Shown piece after piece: positions 1 through 8,700 of a stretch of DNA of 10,390 nucleotides (positions within the stretch are counted from its first letter, which is position 1; each line of letters opens with the position of its first letter). The stretch lies in assembly GCA_963969345.1 (NCBI GenBank), contig CAXAKE010000013.1, forward strand, positions 1-10,390, read 5' to 3'. The notes under the pieces were generated by a model, which was not told the DNA's origin, searched no databases, and saw nothing but the letters and a program-made list of their open reading frames with translations. Made by a program: the position numbers and the translations under genes. The stretch comes from Turbatrix aceti (Eukaryota > Nematoda > Chromadorea > Rhabditida > Panagrolaimidae).

Positions 1-33
1 CAGTGTAACATCGCCTTCGCCTTCATCGCCCCC

Positions 34-88
34 GGAGGCGCCTTCAGATCGCCTTCGCCTCCGGAGGCGAAGGCGAAGGCGAAGGCAA
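34..88. repeat. GC-rich repeat copy 1 with 28-bp perfect palindrome
   Basis: This stretch is nearly identical, in direct orientation, to 322-380. Both start with GGAGGCGCCTTCA and end with three GAAGGC units followed by AA. Copy 1 differs by an extra GA and by one fewer GCCTTC unit. Bases 49-76 form a perfect palindrome centred on CCGG at 61/62, so a single strand could fold into a strong hairpin. Related scattered GCCTTC units continue at 10-30 and 96-128. Confidence 0.8.
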
Positions 89-321
89 AAAATTGATCGC
101 CTCCAATTGCCTTCGCCTCCATCGCCTTCAGACCTTTACAATTTTGAACAAAAAATCTGAATGGCTTTAAATTCTAACCACAAATAGTCAAAAAACAGTT
201 TTACCACTTTATTTAATAGAATTAAAAGCCTTCTATTATCATAATTTCGCTTTCTGCTATGATTTTGTAAGAGAAAATTTGAGATTTGACACCAAAGGCG
301 CCTCTGATCGCCTCCGTCTCT

Positions 322-380
322 GGAGGCGCCTTCATCGCCTTCGCCTTCGCCTCCGGAGGCGAAGGCGAAGGCGAAGGCAA
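322..380. repeat. GC-rich repeat copy 2 with 40-bp perfect palindrome
   Basis: This is the second copy of the cluster at 34-88. Bases 335-374 form a perfect 40-bp palindrome centred at 354/355, built of GCCTTC units on the left arm and GAAGGC units on the right. The arm has one hexamer more than copy 1, as expected if the units expand and contract by slippage. It ends 14 bases before the right-hand inverted repeat of the proposed small transposon. Confidence 0.82.
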
Positions 381-403
381 TATTTTTGGTTTGCGTTACA
401 CTG

Positions 404-1245
404 TTTACGACACCCACCACCCCGTTCTTTCACCGGTCTCACGTTTTACCTGTCCGTTCATCTGTTACACAGTCCAGTCGCCAACCTACGTATTTTGTGC
501 ATCTTGTGCATCTATATCTAATGCTTCTGCGCCTAACAAAACTTTTTCTCACGTTTTCGTCATCCCGTCTTTTTGCCTTTGACTTGACCACTGCGTACCA
601 TTGTTACCACGTCGGCGTCCGCTTCCCCATCATTGCAAAAAAATACTGTCTAATGGCTGCAAATTTTTTCCCACAGTCTTTTTTTTCGTAATTCCATCAT
701 TTGAAATTCTAGTTTTCTATTCATCTTTTTTTTACCGTTCCTGGCTCATGCTATCGCGAGCAATCAATCGATCGATCGATCTTTTTTTTTCATCTAGAAA
801 CTTGTCTCCTTTGTTTTTCTTCCATCTTGCTATTCGCCACCCTGCTGCTGACCCGTGATCCATCATTTTTTTGTACAGCGTATTAAAAGTTTTTTATTTA
901 GGGGAACAACAAAAAAAAGTGACAATTCAAACTTCAGTTTTTTGTTTTATTATTTGAGGATGCATTTATTTATGAAGTTATGTATATGGTGACAAATGTG
1001 TGTGTCTAACTTAATTCTACCATGTTGTTGTCTGATTCTCCTGTTTTTCCTGGCGGATAGACTTGACGTCTGTCTTTTAAAGGTCGCATATCACGCTGAT
1101 ATCAGTGCAAAAAAATCGAAACATTCAATATCCGATCCAAAATCCCGAAAATTTGTGTATCCGTAAATTTAAAATTTATGTAAAAATCATGTTTAAATTT
1201 GAGTACATATATCGACTTTTTAAACGAACCCAAATTTTTAAACAT
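404..1245. other. Gene-less AT/T-rich flank of the retrotransposon
   Basis: These 842 bases hold no coding region I can support; the open frames are short, overlap one another in different frames and show no recognisable motif. Visible low-complexity features are a direct repeat of TTGTGCATC near 496-512, an (ATCG)n run at about 767-781, several T runs (for example at 782-790) and an AT-rich stretch from about 1100 to the insertion point. The sequence TTTTTTCCCACAG near 664-676 resembles a nematode splice acceptor, but no exon could be tied to it. The last bases before the LTR, AACAT (1241-1245), are the expected left half of a target-site duplication; the right half lies beyond the window. 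Confidence 0.6.
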
Positions 1246-1310
1246 TGCAATGTCCCAACATTGCCCTTCTTACCCAACATTACCCAATATTGTTTTAACC
1301 CCTTAACAGC

Positions 1311-1381
1311 TGCTAGGTTAACAGGTGCAACAGGTGCACGGCATGACCTGTGCCATCCGTGCCACGGCACTTGACCTAGCA
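1311..1381. promoter_or_regulatory. U3 dyad and tandem E-box-like motifs
   Basis: TGCTAGGT at 1311-1318 is the exact reverse complement of ACCTAGCA at 1374-1381, enclosing smaller dyads (ACAGGT against ACCTGT, and GTGCC against GGCAC). Inside is an exact 9-bp tandem duplication, ACAGGTGCA at 1321-1329 and 1330-1338, each copy holding CAGGTG, an E-box of the type bound by basic helix-loop-helix and zinc-finger factors. It lies roughly 70-100 bases upstream of the TATA box, a natural place for an enhancer. Factor binding is inference. The same sequence is present in the 3' LTR. Confidence 0.5.
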
Positions 1382-1386
1382 CCTAA

Positions 1387-1416
1387 CCCCGCCCCCTTTT
1401 TGGGTCCCTATAAAAG
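1387..1416 (+). promoter_or_regulatory. LTR core promoter: GC box and TATA box
   Basis: CCCCGCCCCC at 1387-1396 is a GC-box-like element, and TATAAAAG at 1409-1416 is a consensus TATA box. Transcription by RNA polymerase II would be expected to start about 25-32 bases downstream, near 1435-1446, which would define the U3/R border. The exact start site cannot be read from the sequence. Confidence 0.8.
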
Positions 1417-1559
1417 GAACCCACACTCCCACACGATTAAGTTATTATCCATTCAGATATATTCTTAGATTCTTATTATCTTATTATTCATTCATCTTTG
1501 TTGTTCATTTATTGTTTGCGTTTAATACTTTGTTCTTTATTACGTTATTTATATTTTGG

Positions 1560-1587
1560 TTATCTCATATTCTGTTGTCGAGATAAA
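1560..1587 (+). promoter_or_regulatory. Possible polyadenylation signal in a hairpin (GATAAA)
   Basis: TTATCTC at 1560-1566 pairs with GAGATAA at 1580-1586 across a 13-base loop. The right arm contains GATAAA (1582-1587), a one-base variant of AATAAA. The LTR downstream of the TATA box has no AATAAA, so this variant is the best candidate for the signal that ends the RNA in the 3' LTR (equivalent position 10334-10339). If so, R would end near 1600. Folding of the signal in a hairpin is known to modulate its use in some retroviruses; here it is inference. Confidence 0.35.
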
Positions 1588-1641
1588 TATCGCGTTGTAT
1601 TAGTATCCTTACAGAGGGAACCATACGGGGACACATCAAAT

Positions 1642-1659
1642 TGGTGCCACGCCCTAACT
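1642..1659 (+). other. Primer binding site (PBS)
   Basis: Four bases after the LTR end begins TGGTGCCACGCCCTAACT. The opening TGG is the complement of a tRNA CCA tail, and the position just after U5 is the canonical place where a tRNA primes minus-strand DNA synthesis. A matching tRNA would end in GGGCGTGGCACCA, implying an acceptor 5' strand near GCCACGC. I cannot assign the tRNA species with confidence. Confidence 0.8.
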
Positions 1660-1660
1660 C

Positions 1661-1668
1661 TGTAAGTT
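1661..1668 (+). other. Candidate 5' splice donor in the leader
   Basis: GTAAGTT at 1662-1668 is a strong match to the metazoan and nematode intron start. It sits between the PBS and the first codon, the place occupied by the major splice donor of retroviruses. Its best visible partner is the acceptor-like sequence ending at 8884. Splicing is not shown by the sequence; the bases before the donor (CTCT) are a weak match to the usual exon end. Confidence 0.4.
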
Positions 1669-1682
1669 GATACTTACTTTTT

Positions 1683-1717
1683 GTTTCCGGAAACACGAAT
1701 TACCGCCTAGCTAGCGG
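1683..1717 (+). other. Leader palindrome and start-codon-proximal hairpin
   Basis: GTTTCCGGAAAC at 1683-1694 is a perfect 12-bp palindrome. CCGC (1703-1706) pairs with GCGG (1714-1717), directly abutting the ATG. Retroviral RNA dimerisation often uses a palindromic loop in the leader, so the first motif could act in RNA dimerisation or packaging, and the second could affect initiation. Both roles are inference from position and symmetry. Confidence 0.35.
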
Positions 1718-2707
1718 ATGGTTATTACACGACAACAACTAAACGACATGTCTACGTTATTCGAAAAAGGATCCACCTTGGATCAAATCATCAAACAACT
1801 ACAACTATTCGCAGGAAGCACCCTGAAATCAATAAACGCCGCTGACAATGCTGTGAAAGAAGCCGATTTACGACTGACGAAACTGGAAAATACAATGGAA
1901 ATGATGGCCAAGGAACTCAAGACGCTGATGGAAAATGCTGCAAACGACAACGACAAACTGAAGAAGACACTGATGGAAAACGCCGAAAACTACTACGAGA
2001 GAAAGCTGATGGAAACTGTCGGAACTGACTACAAGGAACTGAAGAAAATGCTGGAACAACAAATGATGACCGCGGAAAAGGAACGCGCAGAAATGGAAGG
2101 TGAGATTTTAAACATGTTTAAACAATTTCAGGAAATCAAGGAAACGCTGATCAAGAAAGTGAAAGAAATGGAAGAATTGAAAATCGCGATGCTGAAACCA
2201 GGAAAGAGAGAAGCAGTACAAATGGAAAAGGAAAATGAAACGGCGACAGAAAAGGAAAATGAAACGGCGACAGAAAAGGAAAATGAAACGGCGACAGAAA
2301 AGGAAAATGGAACGGCGACAGAAAAGGAAAACGAAACGGCGACAATGGCAAAAATGATGGAGAAAATGACAGCGACAATGGAAGCGATGAAGGCTGAAAT
2401 GGAAGAAATTGCTACGACGAAAAAGCCAGCGACAGAAAACAAGAAAACGACAATACTACGACGCGACAACTTCTTTGATCCCAAAGAAACACAATCAACT
2501 ACGGCAGTAACCCAACTAATCGAACAACTCAACGAAATGAAAATCCAACGCGAAATCGAAGCTATGAAAAAGGAACTGGAAGAACAGAAAAAGAATCGAA
2601 ACAACGCCCCAACCCGTATCATATTTGGTACAAAGAACGTCACACATGGAAACCTGGAACTAGCCTACGAAACACACGACTCAAACACGAATGGTATTCT
2701 CAAAACG
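1718..2707 (+). other. Gag N-terminal coiled-coil region
   Basis: Residues 1 to about 330 are highly charged, rich in Lys, Glu, Met, Thr and Gln, with long stretches of heptad-like leucine and methionine spacing typical of coiled coils. There are almost no aromatic residues or prolines before residue 240. The segment precedes the capsid-like part and probably drives multimerisation or membrane or RNA contacts, as matrix-like N-termini do; this role is inferred. It contains the 24-bp tandem repeats described separately. No known domain is recognised. Confidence 0.65.
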
Positions 2708-5700
2708 GCGCAACTCAACATGCTATCAATCAATATTCCCGCAGATGAAGTACCCCAATTCACCGGAGATCCAGCACAAGTCTTCACCCAATGGTTACGA
2801 CAACTCGAACTACAAATGACCAAATACCCATTCGAACTCAACGAGCGACGACGCCTTGCCCACCTAGTATCAAAACTCAAAGGAACAGCTCTTCTGGCAT
2901 ACGACTCATTCCCGCCAAACGTCAGAAACAGCTACTACGAAGCGACCGAAGCACTAAACCGTCGATTCCCCAACGACCAAGCAAAGAAAAACGCTACAGA
3001 ATCCTTCGCAAGCTGCTACCAGAACAAAGGAGAAAAAGTCCACAACTACTACGAACGCCTAGCTACACTTATTTACACCATGATGGAAGGTGAACCAACT
3101 GAAATCATCGAAAACGTCCTACTACGAGAAACAATCAACCGAATGAAACCCAGTCTACGTGAATACGTCAGCAGCAAAGATCCAGAAACCGTCGAAAAAG
3201 CTCTTACTTTAGCCCAACGACAAGAACGAATCGAAGAAAAACGTACCCAATCAATATCCTCCGTCAACGAAACGACCAATCAAATAGCCAAAGCTCTAAC
3301 AATTTCATCAAAGAACCTGCAGAAATGCTTCAAATGCCAAAAACCTGGACACTTCGCTAATGAATGCCGCACTCTTATTTGTCACTACTGCAACAAACCC
3401 GGACACATGGAGAATAACTGCTGGTCAAAGAACAACAAGAACCAAAATCAACGATCCCGTACCCAACGCTACAACCGTCAACCGTCACCCTACCCAAGAT
3501 ACACAAGAAACACACACTCCTCCTACAAGAACTTCAACCGTAATCGATCGTCATCACCAAGAAACAATCACCGCAATGGACGCGACAACCGACGAAATCA
3601 TAGCAGAACGCCTGAACACAAAACAACTGTTAGGTTTGCAAACACAAACCCTATCTACGCAGCGATGAACACTCTACTACCAATCAACATCAATAATTCA
3701 ACGACTCAAATCAAGAAACCAGACCTATCGACAAAATTTCTAATGGCCTTAAGTATAATGGCAATTTTTGTCACGCCATCTACCGCTCTCATACAAGCCG
3801 ACGACGTACTATTCTGCACAGCAAATGCACCAACGTCATACTGGACACTTCCAAACAAGCCACCTTGTCATACACCCGAATTTCATACCCTGGATGCTGT
3901 AGTGGAAACAACATGGGATGTCCACAGACCAAACACAATCGAATACCAGACAGCAGCTCATCACTGTCAATGCCGCCGCACAACTCAAACGCATCAACGA
4001 AGTTTCTTCGGAACTGACATCTACTCCGAACCAATTATTGAACCAGTATCTACAACCGTTGCTGAATGCAAAAGAATGGCTACCGTTCAACTATCAGACC
4101 ACGGCATACTCCAAAACCAAACCGATTTTTTTGGAACCAACAACACACTCAACTTTCCCGACTATTGGTTTCCCCGCTACTTATTTGCCGACACCGAATC
4201 AGTCATCAACTGCTACCACAGCACAACAAACATCTACACCCGACATGGAACCGAAGAAGTGACAAAGGCTATTCCTTCGTCAATACCCTGCTACTATCGA
4301 CATGGATCCTGCCAATTAGAAGATCATGGAGTTCTAATTTGGACGCCAGACCAAACTCATCAATGCAAGTACATTCAAATGAGGAAGATGGAAGGCTCAT
4401 TTGGTGGAAACGTTTTCATTGCCGAAAACAAACAATTCGCCCTATCATTCCATCCCAACAACGAACAAATCAGAACGAACGACTGCAACACCACATTTCT
4501 ACTATCAGATCAAGGATACGCTGTACCACTCCGTACGTGGAACTCAACTATAAGTAAACGTGATAACAAAATCACGCAGAAACCACGAATCAAACGCCAA
4601 TCCGGAATTGTTCTCACTGAACAATTCGCTGCTCAACTAACGGCACTTCAAAGAAACACGGACAACACCGCCAAACAATTCTTCACCGCATCAGTCCGCC
4701 ATGTCTGCTCAGCATTGGAAGCTATTGCCGACGCAACCGTTGCACTAGCTGCAGCAAATCCGACACTTCTCGCTCGAGAACTCTTGAATCAAACGTCAAT
4801 CAAAGCAAAGCTAATCACCGCTACAACACTTGAAGTCAAAGCCTGTACCGAAATTCCATTCGAAACAATTACATTCCTACCTCAGAAACAATGCTACGAC
4901 CGACTACCCGTGGAATTCGTCTATCATCATCACAAACTACAAGCCTTTCTAGATCCAATCTCTCGGATACTGGAACCGACAGCAAAAGAAACGTCATGCT
5001 CAGAATCACCATACATCTTCATTGACCGACACAATGGACAGCTACAACGCTACGATCAAACGACAGGACACATCGAATTTGTCCACAAACTCATCGAGAT
5101 TGGCAGATTCAGAACCATCGACTTTCCAGAAATCAACATTGGAGACAAGCACCAGATTTACACCAACTTGGTATTGACCAACCTCTCAGAAGTCTTTTCA
5201 TTCCAACGCTTTGAAAAAGATCTATCAAATCATCTGAACGTCCAAGAAATGATAGAAACCTACCAATATTCCCTCGACAATGGACTACTGCTACAAACAA
5301 CCCAGCCCTACAAAACCGTCAAAGAAAAGAAAGCCATGCACTTTGCCGAATCGCTTGTTGCCAACGGCCTCTTTGGTTTTCTCACTGGTGGTATTTTTGC
5401 CCCATCTCAAATATGGATATTCGCCTGCTGCACATACGTCACAGCCGCAGTAATTGCCAAAATCATCATGCCCGCCTTGGTACAAGAAATCATGCGATAC
5501 ACCAATCTACCCTTTCTGACGAACCGCGTGATCAACAACGTACAACAATGGAACAAACAACGCAACGAACGACGACAAGAACGAGAAAGACAACGACAAG
5601 AAGCAGAAAGTCTTCCCCTGCAGAACTTAGTTCCTACACGAACTTTCACCAATCAAACCTGTGCTACTACAAAAGCCCACTTGAACGGCTACCTCAACGG

Positions 5701-8700
5701 AATTCCCGCAAGAATGCTACTCGACACCGGAGCTGTATTTTCTATCATCCACAAAAGCTTCATTGATCAACATCAACTCAAAACACGACAAGCCGAAGAA
5801 GAAATCAAACTCGTCGGAATCAACAATACCCCCATACCATGCCGACACATCGCACCAATCATCATCACACTTCAAGAAAGAAATATTCACTGCGAACCAA
5901 TCGTACTGGAAGAAGACCACTTCGCCAACTGCTACGACATTCTACTAGGAGAAGATATTCTCGAACCAAATGGCTTCATCATCGACTACACCAGCAAAAC
6001 CTGTCACATCGGAAAGACAGTCGAGAAAATGACAGACGCCTACGCCTCAATGCAAATCCAAGAAGCAGAAGAAGACATTATCAACCTACCAAAAACCGAC
6101 CTCTCCGCTACCTATACCGAAGAATTGGCAGAACTCATCAACAAATATTCCAACCTATTCAGCCGAAACGACAAAGACCTCGGCAGATGCAAGATCGCCG
6201 CACCAAAAATGATTGTCACAAGCGACAAACCAACAACTACCCAACCATACCGAATACCAGAAACAGTCAAGCCCGCAGTCGACACCTTCATCAAAGAAAT
6301 GCTAGAGACCGGTGTACTCATCGAATCCACCACTCCCTGGGTATCAGGCATAGTGGTTGTGCCAAAGAAAAATGGCAAACTACGACCATGCGTGGATTTC
6401 CGCCGACTCAACAATGTCACAGAAATGGACCCATGTCCACTGCCAAGAATCGAAACACTTCTCAACAAAACATCAGGCTGCTATTGGTATAGCACACTTG
6501 ATATGAAATCTGGTTTTCTTCAAATTCCACTTGATGAAGATACCAGTAGATATTGTGGCATCATCACCGAGACCGGAATATTTCAATTCACAACGATGCC
6601 TTTTGGCTTGAAAAACGCACCAGCTATATTCTGCCGCGTTATGTCAACAGTACTACAAGGACTAGAAGAATTTGCCCTAGCATACATGGACGACATCATC
6701 ATCTTCACACGCAGCACCGACCCAAAAGAACACCTGGAAGCTCTATCAATGGTATTTCAACGACTCAAAGAATACGGCCTCAAGATACACGCCGAGAAAT
6801 GCTCCCTTGCCAACCGCAGTGTCACATACGTGGGTCACCGTATCGACATGGATGGAATAAGCCCATCTGATGCTCATCTAAATTCCATACGGAACTACCC
6901 TCCACCCACAACCGTAACAGAAATCAAAAGATTCCTGGGCCTAGCCAACTTCTTCAGGAAATTCATCCCTCACTTCGCCGCCATCGCCAGACCTCTCACG
7001 GAGCTGACACGCAAAAACGTACCATTTCAATGGGAAGAAGCACAACAAATTGCTTTCAAAACACTTGTGGAAGAACTCACTCAACCACCAATCCTGACAT
7101 CACCCGACTACACTCAGAAATTCATCATCCATACAGATGCAAGTCTAACCGGACTCGCAGGAGCAATTCTACAGAAGAACGACAACGAATCAACTCACGC
7201 CATCGCCTACTTCTCACGACAACTTACCCCCGCCGAAAAGAACTACTCAACAACCGAACTGGAATTATTGGCACTAATTGCCACACTGGATCATTTTCGA
7301 CATATTCTATATGGAACCAAAATCATATGGAATACAGATCACAACCCACTAACTCATCTCAACGACACACCATCCAAATCTTCAAGACTCAACAGATGGT
7401 TACTACAACTACAAGACTTTGACATTACATCCTGCTACCTGAAAGGACCCGACAACGTACTCGCCGACGCCCTCTCCAGAGCAATATCGCCAACCCGAAT
7501 CAACACGTCATACTTCGGAATGGAACCAGAAGATGAAGAAGAAGAACAGGAAGAAGAAGAAGACAACAAATCAACCGACGCAGTAACTTCAAACAATCAA
7601 GTCCTCAACAACAACGACCAAAATACAAATTCCATCAACCAACTCAACGACGAAAACATCAAATCCGCCCTGGCTGCTCTTTCTGAAGGATGGAAGGGTT
7701 CCTCGAAACCAGAACTACAAAAATACTTCATCGTCAGAGCCTCCCTGTCTGAAGTAAACGGTCTCCTGTACAAAGACGACCGACTCGTCATCCCTGAAGC
7801 AGACAGATCCAGAGTCTTAGCCATGCTGCACCGTTCACACCAAGGAATGGCCCGCACAAAGGCACTTGCCAGACGATACTTTTGGTGGCCAGGCCTCAAC
7901 AAAGACATCGAAAACCTCTGCACTACATGCTCAACATGCAACAAATATGCTCCAGAAATTCCAAAACGACCAATCACACCTTGGAGAAAAACCTCTGAAC
8001 CCATGGAACGAGTTCACATCGACTTTGCCGGACCTGTCTTCAATGCAACTTGGCTAGTTGTAGTTGATGCATACTCTCGTTTTCCATTCGTATTTCCGAT
8101 GAAGAAAACCCGAGCCACAGATTGCATCGAAGTGCTAGACAGCATCTTCAGCCAATTTGGCTACCCCAAATACTTGGTATCCGACAACGGCAGACAATTC
8201 GCAGCCGAAGAATTCAACTCCCACATGCAACGATCCGGAACTCACACGATGAAATCACCACCATACCATCCGGAATCAAATGGGCTTGCAGAAAAATTTG
8301 TGCAGACTTTCAAGAAATCCGTCAAAAAGATCTTGGAAGAAACTCCCGACATGCAGCCCGCCAAAGCGACCAAAATCTGGCTAGCGGATTACCGCAACAC
8401 ACCTCTTCCCTCAATTGGACAATCACCCAGCGAACTTATGTTCTCGCGACTACTCAATCATCCACTCGACACCTTCACCCCGCCGCGCGCCAACCAAGCA
8501 GCCGAGCAGACGCCGCCAGCGACTCAACAAAACAATAACACCTATTCAATAGGCGACCCAGTCTGGCGCCGATCCACGCTCGAGAACTGCTGGCACGCAG
8601 CAACGGTCACTAACACAAAAGGACAAGCCATTTGCGAAGTCCAAGATGTTAAGAACGGAAAATTACACCGGACTCATCTCGACGACCTCAAACAAAGAAA

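Larger units (their letters stand above)
1..403. mobile_element. Candidate non-autonomous DNA transposon (hAT-like MITE or foldback element)
   Basis: The first nine bases, CAGTGTAAC, are the exact reverse complement of GTTACACTG at 395-403, giving a possible terminal inverted repeat around a 403-bp unit. Just inside both ends lie GC-rich clusters of the hexamer GCCTTC/GAAGGC, while the middle (about 131-289) is AT-rich and has no coding potential. A short element with CAGTG-type ends and GC-rich subterminal repeats fits a non-autonomous hAT-like element, a family whose ends commonly read CAGNG and which makes 8-bp target duplications. The window begins exactly at the left repeat, so the left flank and any target duplication cannot be seen; the bases following the right end are TTTACGAC. 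No transposase is encoded. The inverted repeat could also be longer and start before this window, or the 9-bp match could be chance. Confidence 0.42.
1246..1638 (+). repeat. 5' long terminal repeat
   Basis: This 393-bp sequence recurs at 9998-10390 with a single mismatch and no gaps. It starts TGCAATG and ends ACACATCA, so it has TG...CA ends. U3 runs from 1246 to roughly 1440 and holds E-box-like repeats, a GC box and a TATA box. R and U5 follow and are rich in T and A. No ATG occurs between the expected transcription start and the ORF start at 1718. A start at TGTCCC (1251) is also possible, but identity between the LTRs extends to 1246, where the base before differs (T versus C). Confidence 0.95.

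Noticed and set aside
279..858. Several overlapping short frames in the 5' flank
   Set aside because: All are short, low in complexity (Arg runs from the hexamer repeat, Phe/Ser runs from T tracts) and mutually overlapping.
1176..1382. Antisense open frames in the LTRs (also 9940-10134)
   Set aside because: They share their first part only because the LTRs are duplicates, and diverge at the LTR border; no sign of a gene.
1251..1638. LTR starting at TGTCCC instead of TGCAATG
   Set aside because: The five bases upstream are also shared by both LTRs, and the polypurine tract ends one base before TGCAATG; the longer LTR fits better, though not proven without the target duplication.
2225..2344. 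Tandem 24-bp units as a CRISPR-like array
   Set aside because: There are no spacers; the units abut, encode a repeated octapeptide in frame and lie inside a retroelement.
2128..2643. Antisense open frame of 171 codons rich in Phe, Ser and Val
   Set aside because: It is the mirror of the Lys/Glu-rich repeat region of gag; its periodic composition comes from the 24-bp repeats and no start context or motif supports it.
5839..6492. Plus-strand 217-codon frame overlapping protease and RT
   Set aside because: It lies in another frame over clear protease and RT motifs; its Arg, His and Thr excess is the shadow of the A/C-rich codons of the real frame.
7597..8004. Antisense 135-codon frame over the integrase N-terminus
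   Set aside because: The sense frame has the HHCC and WWPG motifs; the antisense protein shows no recognisable domain.
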